Position numbers and translations under genes: made by a program
Notes under the pieces: model-generated
What the model was told of the DNA's origin: nothing
Database searches by the model: none
Seen by the model: only the letters and a program-made list of their open reading frames with translations
Origin: Beta vulgaris subsp. vulgaris
Lineage: Eukaryota > Streptophyta > Magnoliopsida > Caryophyllales > Amaranthaceae
Assembly: GCF_026745355.1 (NCBI RefSeq)
Contig: NC_079205.1
Span: 8,210,863-8,274,862, forward strand
Length of the DNA stretch: 64,000 nt
Direction of reading: 5' to 3'
Shown here: positions 1-11,489 of the stretch, piece by piece
Layout of the letters: every line of letters begins with the position of its first letter
Numbering within the stretch: the first letter of the stretch is position 1

Positions 1-339
1 TCAGTTTCTAGTTTGTTTTATTATTTTGTTGAATAAGTTAATCTCTCCTTATGAGAGTTTCTCGTTAATTGAAGTTCAAGACTATAAATTAAACATGAAG
101 TTAGTGGATGCTTTGACAACATGGTTAGATCAATAATGTTTTTCTCCATACCATGTCAAAATAATAAATGGTTTCATCAATATATGCTTGATTCAACAAA
201 TACAAGAGGTCTGCGCCATATTGATTAATTTCATTATAGCTTTTGTGATCTTGTTTGATTGTATTTTGTTTTTTTTGTAACACCTATTATAGATGTCGTT
301 TGGCCTTCAATTATTGAAATTTCTCTTTAAGAAAAAAAA
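1..339 (+). repeat. 3' end of a poly(A) retroelement family (copy A, cut by window edge)
   Basis: The segment ends in a short A tract (about 331-339). It shares scattered blocks with 9235-9728 (same strand) and with the reverse complement of 52242-52700: a 'gagagttt' block early on, and a final block containing 'gatgtcgtttg' just before the A tract. Three copies ending in poly(A) point to a non-LTR retroelement tail (LINE 3' end or SINE). The 5' part lies outside the window. No coding sequence is visible. Confidence 0.5.
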
Positions 340-1189
340 TCAGCAAAAACACCGTACACCGTTCAGATTCCTAGATTTGTAACTAGCGAATAATCGCTAG
401 GTTTAAAACCCAAGTTGGTATGGTTATGTAGGGTCTTATGTCCAAAATATTGGAGGTAATTGTAACCGATTTTATTTTCCAGTTTTCCAGACCTATCACG
501 CTGTTCCATAATCAAATACTTATTCTGAATTTGTCGATAAATACTTGTATATTAATATATGAGAAATGCGAAAAATCACCGAACTAACTAATACCAAGTA
601 ACAAATGTGAGATTTCTTAATTTAGAAAAACCCTTGAGATCATTGTTTTTTTTTTTCTTTTTGCACTTTATCAGCTTAAAAACATAATTTACTAAGTATT
701 GTTTAATAAGTCTGCCTTACGATGTTAGTGGAAGACCATTTATTTGTTTGCCTAAAAGGGCGACTATTTACATTATATGCACCGGCCAGTCTTAAGTTAA
801 AGGAGCCACTTTATTATTAGGGATTATCTTTTACCTTATTACTATGAGTAGAAGTGATGTCATAGGTCCAAAAGTTACTCTCATCCATCCGTTAATCACG
901 GCACAATTAGCTAGTCGAATACCTATGTATGACAGGTTTTGATTTTGGTTTTAATATTTACAAAATCGGTTCTAACCGAGTTGGAGTTTTTTTTTTTTTT
1001 CTTTTTTGCAAAATTTGTCGACGTTTGCTTATCCCTAGAGTTTATGAAGTCGCTTGGTAGAGACAGGAAGTTTGATATGTTGACACTAAATTTAGTTTCA
1101 AGGTAGAGTAAATTTACTCATGCATATGTTTATATATGAAAATAACTAAAAAAGTCAAATTACAAATCCACTTCATCTTTTTGTGATGT
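340..1189. other. Intergenic, nothing recognised
   Basis: AT-rich sequence with homopolymer T runs near 645 and 990. I see no ORF of interest, no clear inverted repeat and no gene fragment. Confidence 0.4.
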
Positions 1190-2712
1190 TGTGTTCTATG
1201 ATATCAAGTTTTTGGTGGGGACAAAAAGGGGAAAGGAAAATTCATTGGTTAGATTGGAGAGTTTGTGTAGTCCTAAGGCGGCAGGGAGATTGGGCATTCG
1301 TAGCTTCAAATACTTTAACTTGGCTCTTTTAGGTAAACAAGCCTAGAGGCTCATGCAATCTAGTACATACTAGCTTCGTGGCTGAAATATTAAAGGCTTG
1401 TTATTATGCTAATGGGGACTACTTAAGCTCTGAGCTTGGCAGAAATCCAAGCTATTCCTGGGGTGAAATGGTCGGTGGTGCAAGGGGATGCTATATGGCA
1501 TGTGGGTGTTCTATGGGTTGAAGATATCAATATGGATCAAGTATGTGGATCCCTAGTACTCAATCTCGAAAGATTATTTCTCCATGAGGTAATGCGAGCG
1601 CGAATCTCATTGTTTCTGATCTTATTCATCTTATCTATGCTAAGTGGAATATTTCTCTTATTATAAATGAGCTTCTGACCCTTTTGAGCGCGAACATATG
1701 TTGATCGTTCTCTAATTTTTCTTGTCCTTGATGATGTTTTATGTTAGGATTTGGAGAAAGATGGAAACTACTCTAATTGTCCAGCCTATTGATCTATTTT
1801 AGGTGAATTGGATGGAGAGAACATGTTTTTTTGTCAATGCGCTGTAATTTACGAAAAAAGTATGGTACATTAATATTCTCCTTGTATTAAGCTTTTCTTC
1901 ATTCGAATTCGTAGAGCTTGTTGTGGGCTTTGCTGACAAAGAGAGGACTAAGTAAGCATGTTCCAAGTATGGACATACCATATGTGCAACCTTTATGCGG
2001 TAGAGGATGAAACAGAGCTCCATTACTTGCAGAATTGTGTTATTGGAGGCCTATTTGGGATTACAGTGGAGTAGGAGAAACAGGGCTAGGGAGGTAACAC
2101 AACTTTGGGAACTCGGAATTGGCGTGTCTAGAGCAACTCCCTCGTATTGAACATAGGCTTTTGATGATGATATGTAATTGGGCTATTTCAAATGCAATAA
2201 ATAGTTGGTTGTTTGAAGGAAAGATTGTAATTCCCATCAAACAATGGCCTACGTGCATAAACTATCGGCCAAACTTTGTGTGGAAGATAAGCATGGGGCA
2301 TGTGTGGGGTTAGCTGCTCAACAACGCCGGATACCAGTTAGGGAAGGCTCTGTTATGCTCAATGTGGACGGGGACGTGTGAAGTTGGGTGCGTCGGCCAG
2401 AGCGATGATTTGGAGGATAAATGGCAATGCGTAGTTGGCTGCAACATGGAAGATGGAGGATTGTTGGGAGTCGTTAATTGTTGAGACCAATTATATGATA
2501 TCCACGTGGCTGTGGAATTCGGGTTTCATAATGTGGTTATGTAAAGTGATTGCCTTCACTTCATTAACACATTTTCTTCACAAGAGCGAGGCGGGAGTAA
2601 CTTCCACCTTATCCTTGATGAAATTGTTCATGTTAGTACTATGTTCAATAGTGTGTCTCGGTGTTCCTATGAATGATTCTTAGTCACCCTCGTGGGCTTT
2701 CCTCAAAAAAAG
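1190..2712 (+). mobile_element. Degenerate LINE (L1-type) 3' region: RT C-terminus and RNase H relic
   Basis: Translated in shifting frames, this stretch reads like the C-terminal part of plant LINE ORF2. A FWWGQKGERKIHWLDW-like block at about 1210-1255 is followed by an LGRNPSYSWG-like block near 1435-1465; both are typical downstream of the reverse transcriptase. At about 2440-2690 comes an RNase-H-like stretch (VETNYM, then FLHKSEAG, where intact elements usually have VETD and a 'GN..AH' motif). It ends with a short A tract at about 2705-2712. Many stops and frameshifts show a long-dead copy. The 5' boundary is approximate and no target duplication was found. Confidence 0.6.
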
Positions 2713-3533
2713 TGCGCTTAGATGTCACGAGTAGCATGAGGCCAATCATTTTTTTGATTGCCAATGATTATCTTTTGATTGTACCCACTAATCAACTATA
2801 GTAGCCAGTGAGTTTGAATACTAAGAAGTCTTGCTTCCAGAGCTTGATGGATAACAAACAAAGTGGGAGATCTAAAATCAATTGGAATCCCTCGTAATAT
2901 ACACAATGGGGACAAATTAGTAATTATCTTTAGGAAACTCTTCTTGCATCAAGAACTTTGTAGGAGATTGTCTACATCGAACAAGTAGTCAAAATGGTCC
3001 TCAAAATGTTCTTTTTGAAAGTTATAAGTTATGCTTGGTAGAATTTTCAAAAGTTTGAAGGTAAAGCTCACATGAACCGAAAAAAGAAACCCTTCTAATT
3101 TTGTTGAATTGTATATATTCTCAACATATATCGTGACATGCATCAACGCTCAAACTGAATATATTCATATAGATGTCATGACATCAAATAAAGCTAACAC
3201 CTAGCTAGTGGCAGTGGCACTAGCAGATTAGCAATCCGCCCTATTTTTTCCTACTAATATCCTATATACATACTTCTTATGTATTTATATTCATATACAT
3301 TTCCCGACTTTCTCTCACTCTCCCATTCTCATACATCTTCACTCTCTTTCTCACTCTCCCACCCTCATACTTCCTCACACTATCTCATCATTCAAGGACT
3401 TCTCCGACCACTTTTCCGATCACTCTCTCTCATCACATATTGAAGGAGGTTGAATGGCATCATCACGCCGCCACTCCTACGTCAATATCTCCGGCAACCT
3501 TTCCTTTTATAATAGATGCAACTTTTCCAAAAA
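2713..3533. other. Intergenic, nothing recognised
   Basis: No gene or clear mobile-element ends. A CT-rich stretch (about 3305-3440) resembles a plant 5' leader, but no convincing ORF follows it. Confidence 0.35.
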
Positions 3534-3706
3534 TTGAAAATGCCGAAAAAGTAGTCAGATGCCTATTTTAGGTACTGACCACAGGTTCGGGCACCTAAAA
3601 TAGGCGTCTGACCACAGGTTCGGGTGCCTAAAATAGGTGTCTGACCACAGGTTCGGCGCCTGTTCCTTTGGTTGTAGGCGCCTAGGTACTTTTTCGGCAT
3701 TTTCAA
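3534..3706. mobile_element. Small hairpin element with perfect 20-bp terminal inverted repeats and internal repeats
   Basis: The 20 bases at 3534-3553 (TTGAAAATGCCGAAAAAGTA) are exactly the reverse complement of 3687-3706. Between them a unit built on 'ctgaccacaggttcggg' plus 'cctaaaatagg' occurs about three times, partly inverted, so the whole 173 bp can fold. It has no coding capacity. It could be a MITE or foldback element; the target duplication is not obvious. Confidence 0.6.
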
Positions 3707-3825
3707 GTCATCAATTTGGTAAATTTTACTCTACTCTCAAATGTTCTAATAAAGCTAAATAAAATCAGCCAAAATAGGGAATGAAACAAAAAATGATTAC
3801 ACTAGACCTCATGTATCGTAAGTTT

Positions 3826-3925
3826 CAGGGGGTGTTACCCCCGAACTCCCATCGGGGGCCACCTTGCTCCCTGGACCCCAACTCGTTGACCGGTCAGCTA
3901 GACCCCCGTGCTAAGTTTTTCGAAG
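3826..3925. repeat. GC-rich transposon-like relic shared with 56218-56315
   Basis: A short GC-rich patch in AT-rich DNA with the block 'agacccccgtgct', a G/C palindromic run ('gggggtgttaccccc') and a 'gcgcca' end. The same order (palindromic GGGGGC-TT-GCCCCC run, 'gacccccgtgct', 'agcgcca') occurs at 56218-56315 inside the LTR-like remnant. Probably a fragment of the same repeat family. Confidence 0.45.
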
Positions 3926-4091
3926 CGCCATGTTCAAGACATTCTACCAGTTTTATTTGATTTTTTAAAATTACATTAGCGTTTCTTCGTAATATAACGA
4001 GATGGTAAAAATACTTGAAGTTGTTGAAAATGTGAACTTGTCGGAAATTTTTTAAATTTTGTAGTCCTTCAATGGAGGAAATAGAAGGGAT

Positions 4092-4112
4092 GAGAGAGAG
4101 AGAGAGAGAGAG
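4092..4112. repeat. (GA)n microsatellite
   Basis: About ten uninterrupted GA units, inside a wider purine-rich stretch (4075-4200). Confidence 0.9.
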
Positions 4113-4650
4113 TGAAAGATGAGAGGGAATACAAGAGGTGAGGAGGAATGGAGGGTGGATGGAAAGGGAATGATTGAGGGAATGGGAAAGAGAAGGAAAA
4201 ACCTTCTTATTTTTACACAAAAATACAGGACGTTAATAGAAAAAACTAAAACGACATTTTGCAATAATGCTATAAGTTAAAGTTGTGTGCGGTTACAATA
4301 AGTGACAACCAAGCGTAAACTTTGCTATCATCTATGAGTATATGAGCAGAGATTTGGCATTGAAGTTTTGACATTGTTGTAAAAGTAATATGCTCTAGAT
4401 CTCTAAACCAAAGCTCGTGTCATAAGTTAGGCTGTGTTCCTGCTACCCAATTGTCATCTTACAATAGGGTTTGAACTCCCAAGGGTACTATCAAGTATTT
4501 AAGTACAATTTCCATGAGGATCAAGGAGTATACATGGATTAAATCATTTTGACAAAAAGTTTTCTCTAGATATAGATTACATGTTGCAAAGTCCAAATTT
4601 TATGAAGCACGAAGATCTCTAAAACAAATTCGAAACTGACAGAGTATATA

Positions 4651-4909
4651 CTACATCCGTTTCTTTTTAATTGTTACACTTACACTTTTCACGTACGCCG
4701 ATGCACTACTTTAAGCTTTTATATCTCTAATTTTGTATTTGTAAAAAATATAAAAACTACATATTAATAAAATACATACTAATACGAATCTAACAAGATC
4801 CCACATGACTATGTTTTTATTCACGTATAAATCACAAACGAGGGTCAAAGTGCAATTTGTGAATAGTGTAAAATGTCAAAGTGTAACAATTAAAAAGAAA
4901 CGGAGGTAG
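4651..4909. mobile_element. Stowaway-like MITE
   Basis: Terminal inverted repeats of about 30 bp: the left end begins CTACATCCGTTTC and the right end is the complement, ending GAAACGGAGGTAG. This matches the CTCCCTCCGTTTC type of plant Tc1/mariner-derived Stowaway MITEs. TA precedes the left end; the right target base pair appears mutated (CA). Internal motifs such as 'aagatcccacatgacta' recur at 6558-6979 and 22648-22909, so these are one family. About 259 bp, non-coding. Confidence 0.8.
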
Positions 4910-5265
4910 CATTAAACTATTTCTGAAACTCCAACCATCGATTTAACCTTTTGGTTGAGTTGGTCTTTTGACATTTAATACTCTATCAGAAACATTTCAA
5001 CTTTTAAAACTAACCCTAGTCATTTTCGTGCTAATGAGGATTAAATAAAGTTTGAGAAACGTTTCCATTTCTAAAAACCTAGCGGTTTCCGTGCTATACA
5101 TTAAACAATCAAAAGGACACTACAAAAGGAAAATTGAAAAGGTCAAATAATGAATTGTGGTATAGCTCCTGTACAAAACCTTAACAAATCTCATGCCAAC
5201 AAAACTAAGTAACACAAAGAAGATAATAAGAAGAAATAAAAAGAAGATAAGATTAAACAAAAAGA

Positions 5266-5963
5266 TTATAGCTTTAATGTAAGATCAGGACAAGAATCTT
5301 GGTTTTCCAGTTGATGATGATGATGATGATGAAAATTATTATTAGAAATAATGAGAGCTGAACTATCAGCCTCATCATCCACTTGCCTGAAACTTCCTGG
5401 CCAAAACGGCACCGCATTAAAGACAGGTACACCCCCAAGAAAATACCCATTTTGCCCTTCAAATTTTGGAGCTGACAAACCTTGTAGATCATGAAAAGGC
5501 ATACCTTGATGATGGTCATCATGATGATGATGTGATGATATGGGGGATGTTTGAAGATGATGAGGATGCATCATCATCATCATAGATCCATGATGTGCTT
5601 GAATATCAATAGATGGTCTAGATGAAATAGGATGATGATATGAAGAAGATGAAGGAGGAGAACCATGGAGAGGTAGAGATGCTAAACTGACATGTCTATC
5701 AGCTAAAGCACCAATCCTCATAGCTCTTTTAGCAATAGTTCTTTCTCTTTTATGAGCATTTTGATGACCTCCAAGTGCTTGTGAGCTAAAGAATTTCCTC
5801 CTGCAGTAATTACATGAGAATACTCTACTGTTATTGGGTGGTAATATTTCATTTTCACCCATCATGTTCATCTTATCATCAATTATTTCATCACCCATTT
5901 CATTACTTAATTCCTTGTTTGGATTGAAACAAAGATTCAAGTCAAGTGAAACAGGGTAATTTA

Positions 5964-6023
<60 letters not shown>

Positions 6024-6099
6024 GTTGTTGTTGTTCATTGTCTCTCTCTTGTTCATGTGATTCTTGTTTTAGTATATTGCTTGAATCTGGATTTGCCAT
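5266..6099 (-). CDS. C2H2 single zinc-finger protein with EAR repression motifs
   Basis: Single-exon gene, 277 aa. One plant Q-type zinc finger lies at residues 96-116 (C96, C99, H112, H116) with the diagnostic QALGGH core, followed by a basic KRER stretch. The residues after the finger (AKRAMRIGALADRH) are as in the Arabidopsis ZFP1/3/4/7-like group. An EAR motif LDLNL is at 52-56 and a second LxLxL (LTLKL) is the extreme C-terminus; both recruit TOPLESS-type co-repressors, so a nuclear transcriptional repressor is likely. Residues 27-45 are 19 consecutive Asn encoded by a perfect trinucleotide repeat, and His runs occur near 150-260. The first ATG of the ORF is used. The exact orthologue is not assigned; members act in trichome, hormone or flower development. 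Confidence 0.9.
5965..6021 (-). repeat. Coding trinucleotide microsatellite (AAC on the coding strand, 19 units)
   Basis: 57 bp of perfect GTT repeats on the plus strand encode Asn27-Asn45 of the zinc-finger protein. Such tracts change length readily between alleles. The tract sits between an acidic/Gln-rich N-terminus and the EAR motif, outside the finger. Confidence 0.95.
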
Positions 6100-6557
6100 G
6101 TTTGGAAGAGTGAAAAAGTAGTAAGTACGTACCTTCTTAGGTTTTGAAAGGTTATTTTTAGAGATGTGGGAAAATTAAGACAAAGGTAGGTATCCAAACA
6201 AAGCAGTTTTTCAAGTACTAGTTAGAAAAAAACGTGTTAGATCTTCTGCTCTACTAAATTTGGGAGTGATAGTACACTACTACACTACCCACTAGTAGTA
6301 TTGGGATTAGAAATGGTGGTAGAGTTGTTTACTGCTTTTTTTTTGTTGGGACTGTTGTGAAATAGTAGGAATGAGGTAATGACTAGTTTAGAAAAAGATG
6401 AAGACAGAGTAGTGGGGTTCTCTCATTTTCTTTGCCACTTATGGAGAAGATAAGAAGGGAATAAAGCATAAAACATACATGTGGTTTTGGGGATCATCAA
6501 TGTGGGATATGTTTTTTTTTCCACTTTTATTTGCCTTGTTTTCATTGTTAGCAATTA

Positions 6558-6979
6558 CTCCTTCCGTCCTTTAAAGTTTAAAGTATGCTTTTGCTATTTT
6601 TTTTTTATTAGTTTCAATTATTGAATTTTTACATTATTTACTCGCGACTTAATTATCAGTAATTTTGATTTTTACATACTGAAAAATCTTTTGTTAGATT
6701 TGTTTTGATATATATTTTTAATATTTTTTTTTTATAATTCTTACTAAAGGTAGTTAAATATATTAAGGGTTAAATTATGTTTTAGCAAGCGTGAAATTCA
6801 ATTATCATTGCGTATAAGTAAAAATTATAAAAAATTTATAAATTTGGAATCATTGCGTTGAAATGAATCTAACGAGATTTCACTTGACTATGTTTTTCTT
6901 ATATAATGATGTGAGATAGCTTAACAAAGTTGGTTGATAAATAGTGCCAAAAACGAAATGGTGCAATTAATAGAGGAAG
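6558..6979. mobile_element. Diverged Stowaway-like MITE upstream of the zinc-finger gene
   Basis: The left end CTCCTTCCGTCC and the weakly complementary right end (agaggaag), each next to TA, plus an internal motif 'gaatctaacgagatttcac' close to that of the 4651 element, suggest an older member of the same family. It lies about 460 bp upstream of the zinc-finger start codon, so it may be in its promoter. Confidence 0.45.
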
Positions 6980-7244
6980 TATGGATGGACCAATGGAGAG
7001 AATATATTGTTGCACGTTTTTTTAAAGGGAAATATATTGTTGGACATTATTAGGGTCTGAAATGACATATATCTCCAAGGCATTATATTTCTAATTACAT
7101 ATAAGTAAATTAATTCGAAAACTAGGTAATTTAAACATACAAACAAAGACTAACATAGGATAATGTCCCACGATTATATATGGAATACTAGTCTTATATG
7201 CACACAATGAGTGCGTTAATTTCAAAACTTGTTATTTTATTATA

Positions 7245-7498
7245 GATTTTTTTGCCAAATGCAGCCCTTCAAAGTAACCAATTTGTTACTTTCAGCCCTT
7301 TGATTGCAATCTCTTCAAATTACAGACTCAAATAAACCACACACTTTTAAGTTGCAGCCTAAATCCAACTTATCTTCACGCATTTTGGGCTGCAACTTAA
7401 AAGTGTTTATTTTATTTGAGGCTGCAATTGAAGATATTGAAATAAAAGGGCTACAATTAACAAAGTGACCACTTTAAAGGGATGCATTTGGAAAAATT
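7245..7498. mobile_element. Foldback / MITE-like inverted repeat
   Basis: The two halves are imperfect reverse complements over the whole length. The left arm holds 'ccaaatgcagcccttcaaagt' split by a base change from the right-arm complement 'ccaaatgcatccctttaaagt'. Inner blocks 'acttttaagttgcagcc' and 'ggctgcaacttaaaagt' pair exactly. About 254 bp, non-coding; the transcript would form a long hairpin. Confidence 0.65.
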
Positions 7499-7874
7499 AT
7501 TATTATATATACTTCATTCGTACTATAACTATGATTACGCTTAAAATGTCAAAGACTAATAGTTAGATGAATTTAGATATATTTATTTGCCAATATAAAA
7601 AACTAATAAAGATTGTGAGTGATTTTTAATATTAATTTTTTTGTGATTGAATTAAAGAGTATCAAAGATAATAGTGAGTTTTTAGACTTTTCAGGTGGAC
7701 GTCATATAGGAGGCGTAAGTATTCAAACGTGGATGAAAATAATTGGATAATTTCTTTGGTAAAGGACAATATAGGAAATCCATAAATACATACAAATCGA
7801 ATTGGGATATTTCATTTGGTACCATTGTACTTTTGGCTTTTCCATTTGGTACCACTATTTTTCAGATATTCCTT

Positions 7875-8835
7875 TTCCTTTTAAAAGTGTCATTTTGTGA
7901 GAAACAAACTTATAATTTTTTTTTTGTGAGAAACAACCTTTAAACTCTATTTTGTTGTCAGATCAGACCCCTCAACCATTTTCCGGCATTGACTTGATTT
8001 TTCTGGCGAATACTTTTTTTTCACCCCCTTCCCTATCTTTTTCCCTCCAATTTCTTCCTCCTAACCCCACCCTAATCTCTAGCCTCACCCGCCATTCTCC
8101 ATCCTCCAGCCTCACCTTCTCGCCTTTTCCTTCGCACAAGAAGTCACTGCATCAGCACCTGGCTGGAAGTCGAGGGCAAAGTCATCCTTACCATTGCATT
8201 TCCTAGCCTAACCCTTCATTCCCTCACACAATATCCCTCTTCCTCTCTCCTCCCAACCTCCAGCCTAACCCCTCATTCTTTTTCCTCGATGAATTCTCAC
8301 AGTGCCAATAAAATGCCTGTGTGGCTGAATATTATGCACCTTATTAAAACTCTCTAAGGCATGGTTGTGCTCCTTGACAAATTTAGTCACAGCCCACTTG
8401 TTACCCTTCAACTCAATCTTCAGCTTGGCTTCACATATGTCAGAAGACTTCCTTTTCCGCCCCTCTTTCATACATATAAACTGTCTAAACGGCGAGCACT
8501 ATTGGTGTTCAATGGTAGCGTTCAACGAGGGTGGAGGAGAGAAAATGAGGGGTGAGGGTGGAGGTTGGGGTGGGGCTGGGAGGAGAGAGGGAGAGAGAAG
8601 GAAGGGGGATGGAGAATGGGGGTGAAGCTGGAGTTGGGTGGGGTTGGGAGGAAGAAATTGGAGGGGAAAAGAGAGGGAAAGGGGGTAAAAATCAAGTCTT
8701 TGCCGGTAAATCAAGTCAATGTCGTGAAATGGTTGAGTGGTCTGATCTGACAAGAAAATAGAGTTTAAATATTGTTTCTCGTAAAAAAAAATTATAAGGT
8801 TATTTCTTACAAAATGACAGTTTTAAAAGGTTGAT
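7875..8835. mobile_element. Long-TIR (MULE-like) element carrying a FAR1-type domain fragment
   Basis: The outer roughly 200-240 bp at each side are inverted copies: left blocks 'aagtgtcattttgtgagaaac', 'aactctattttgttgtcaga' and 'accattttccggcattgact' have reverse-complement counterparts at 8700-8830. Long TIRs around an unrelated inner segment are typical of Mutator-like elements. The inner 8265-8471 minus strand encodes a FAR1/FHY3-like piece. Exact ends and a 9-bp target duplication could not be fixed. The sequence just outside on the left (7800-7860) has two 'catttggtacca' copies. Confidence 0.6.
8265..8471 (-). pseudogene. FAR1/FHY3-type DNA-binding domain fragment
   Basis: A 68-aa ORF reads RKRKSSDICEAKLKIELKG, then NKWAVTKFVKEHNHALES. 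This matches the conserved core of the FAR1 DNA-binding domain (the C.A.. block, then W.V..F..EHNH), whose zinc ligands include the final His-x-His. The upstream Cys part and all later domains are missing, so it cannot be a working FAR1 protein. FAR1 proteins descend from MULE transposases, so this is either a captured host-gene piece or a leftover of the element's own coding region. Confidence 0.65.
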
Positions 8836-9119
8836 CCTTACAAAAAAAACTCTAAAATATATTCACGATTGATATGACATTTGATGTCAAAAGTAGTTGG
8901 ACTTTAATTAGACTTTTAATAGGGTCGTTTCGGTCAGGTCAATGTTAAATGTTTACATGTTCGATTCATATTCTGGTTTGTTGATTTCAAGTTTTTGGCT
9001 ATAAGATATTTACTCAAGACCTAATACATTCGAGTTTATAATTTCCAATGATAATCAAACAAAGCTTGGCCTAATTACTCATTCATGATTGATGATACCA
9101 TAAAAAACAAAGCCCTGGC

Positions 9120-9728
9120 CGTTTTTTTTCCTCTCCTTCCCTCATCTTTCTCTTCGAGCCTTCTATATCTTCTCATGATATGGATGGCCATTTGTGGTCA
9201 TTCCTAGCCTATTTCCTTTCATTCTATGTTTTCTCCCTCTTCCCCTTCAGTGCTTATGTTTAATAAATTAGTCTCTTTTTGTGAGAGTTTATTTCTCATT
9301 GTTATGGGAGTTTTTGTCTCGCTCCGAACCCCTCTTATAGGGGGGTTGTCTTCTCCTCCTCTGTGGGAGTTGTGAGTAAAGTTTGTTGTTGCTTGAAGTT
9401 CCAGAGTATCAAGTCAAAGGTTGATTTGTTAATCGGGATTTGTATGCGGTTGCAATAGATGTCAATTTTTCAATCACAATTAATAGAATTGAATCCATGT
9501 CTACTTTAAAACTATATCAGATCGATAGACCTCTTCGTAGAAGACTGCATCAGATAGAGATGTGAAAGATGAGTGTTTTATGACGTGTTAGATTTAATCG
9601 ACGATCGTAATTTTCCCATATTAGACTCATATGTATCTCAATTTGATATGTGTTTGTTAGTATTTAATCTTTATTGTAGATGTTGTATGACTTCAAATCA
9701 ATGAATGACTTTTCATTTAAAAAAAAAA
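9120..9728 (+). repeat. Poly(A) retroelement family, copy B
   Basis: About 0.6 kb starting with a CT-rich leader (9120-9260) and ending in an A tract at about 9719-9728. Blocks around 9265-9300 and 9665-9715 match copy A (1-339) and copy C (52242-52830, minus). No ORF. Probably a LINE 3' end or an unclassified SINE-like unit; the 5' boundary is approximate. Confidence 0.5.
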
Positions 9729-9734
9729 GCAAAG

Positions 9735-9943
9735 CATGACCTAGTGATAAAGGCTTGGCCTCATGACTTCAAGATCATGGGATAATCAAACCCTATTAGG
9801 GACTTTGTGGGAGTGACCAAGTGAGGTTTCTCTTAACCTCCCTCCTTCCTTCCAAGTAGTCTGACATGCAAATATGACCGGTTTTACCTGCAAGAGGTGT
9901 TATTTCAGTAGTCCTTCGTATCAATCACATAAAAAAAATTCAA
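9735..9943 (+). mobile_element. tRNA-derived SINE-like element
   Basis: The start reads like a tRNA-type RNA polymerase III promoter: a box-A-like 'cctagtgataaaggcttgg' at about 9741-9759 and a box-B-like 'atcaaaccc' near 9785-9793. A body of about 120 bp follows and an A run ends it at about 9936. It sits directly behind the A tract of copy B, so it may have inserted into that tail. Assigned by pattern only. Confidence 0.5.
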
Positions 9944-10714
9944 ATAATAATTGCTATAGAACTAATATTATTCATTAGTAGATTGGGTAAAAAATGGATC
10001 AAGTCAGTTTTAATATAAGAATTAATCACTTGTTTGTGTATAGATGCGATTTTGGATCACAATTTTTAATGAAACCCACTTTTTTCAATTTAGTTTTCGT
10101 CGAATCAATTTTTGACACCTCTAGATCTAAATGCATCAACTACTTGAATGATTTAAAGCATTACGACAAAACTTTATTGGCATCACTAATAAATTTCTGT
10201 GTATATAATGGATATAAGAAAAAGAAACTCCACACCAAAATGTTAAATGTTAGCATTCATGGGCTACCAAAGATAGGTTGTGAGAGAGCGAAAGAACAAT
10301 GGTAATGTCAGATAGGTCAAGAGAGAGAGACGAAGGTAAAGATAGACATAGAGACAAGAGACAAGGGACAAGTGAAAGGAAAGAGCAGTTAGGCAAAGTC
10401 CCACCATAAGATACTCGTGTCTCATCCCTTCATTTCTAAATCCTCTTCCTTCCCCACTTCTTAAATGTACCACCCATAAATAAACAAATACATAATTGAG
10501 AGAGAAATATGATTTTTAAGATTAGATTCCTTTTTATGCATGAATTGAGTTGTGGTGGCTGACCCATGCCAATCCCTCTTTCATTTCATCAGTCCCATGA
10601 CTCTTCCATACCCACACATGTGGGCTCATATGTTACATTTATTTTAACATATGAGTAGAGGTGAAAACTATTCGGATTAAAATTGAATTGGATTTTTACA
10701 AGTCTAATTAGATT
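9944..10714. other. Intergenic, nothing certain
   Basis: Holds an isolated 103-codon ORF (9994-10305, plus) with no recognisable domain and AT-rich codon use, and a GA-rich stretch (10310-10380). I do not support a gene here. Confidence 0.35.
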
Positions 10715-11105
10715 TTGAGGGTGTTTGGATTTTTTTTTAAAAAAGACAAATTAAAATTAGGGACATATTTGACAAAATCAGTGGTACTTGTTAACAACTG
10801 CAGTAGTTGTTAGCGGTTGAATGTTATTAGTTATTAGACGTTAATAGACAACAATTAATATAGCATTTAAAATAATTTATAGTTCGGTTAAACTGATTGT
10901 TAGATTAGTAAAAGAATTATGTTATGCAACCAAAAGTAATTTAAGAAGTACCACTACCTTAAAAGTTAATATATTTTGCTTTAATCAAACACTATCGAAA
11001 CCAAATCGCAACTTTACCAAGCATTGATGTTCACATTTTATTAGAGTTTTGATTTGGTCAACCCTATAATATAGCCACTACTTGAAAAGTTATTACCAAA
11101 CACAC
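10715..11105. mobile_element. MITE-like element with GGTGTTTGG termini
   Basis: The left end 'gagggtgtttgg' and the right end 'ccaaacacacc' are inverted repeats of the type seen in Tourist/hAT MITEs. The interior is AT-rich and non-coding, with a 'tagttgttagcggttgaatg' type segment. The target duplication was not resolved. Confidence 0.45.
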
Positions 11106-11489
11106 CGTTCATGAATATTTTATCTTCTTTATGTTAATATATTGGTATTATCGTGTAAAGCGTTTTTTAGGATTCTGAGTGTTATTATTTTAAGATGTGG
11201 TGCACCAATGTATGGGCTTCAAGGATTCTTTTTATTATTAAACATGGGCCCAATATTAGAAATCAAGGTGGCCAAAAAATATACTTTTAAATTAAATTTA
11301 ACTTTCAGATTGGATCCAAACTAGCAAGTCCAAATAAACCAAATTGAGTTTGGTAAAAAGTGGGATTGTATTGGACTCAAATCCACAAAACATATTATAT
11401 ATTTATTCGAGTTGGACTTCAAATTCAAACCAAAAATCAAAATTTACCTCTGCTTATGAGTGTTAATGTCTACTACTCTACTTTAACAT

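Noticed and set aside
9994..10305. 103-codon plus-strand ORF
   Set aside because: No domain, no neighbouring exons or promoter, AT-rich codon use; length is possible by chance in this sequence.
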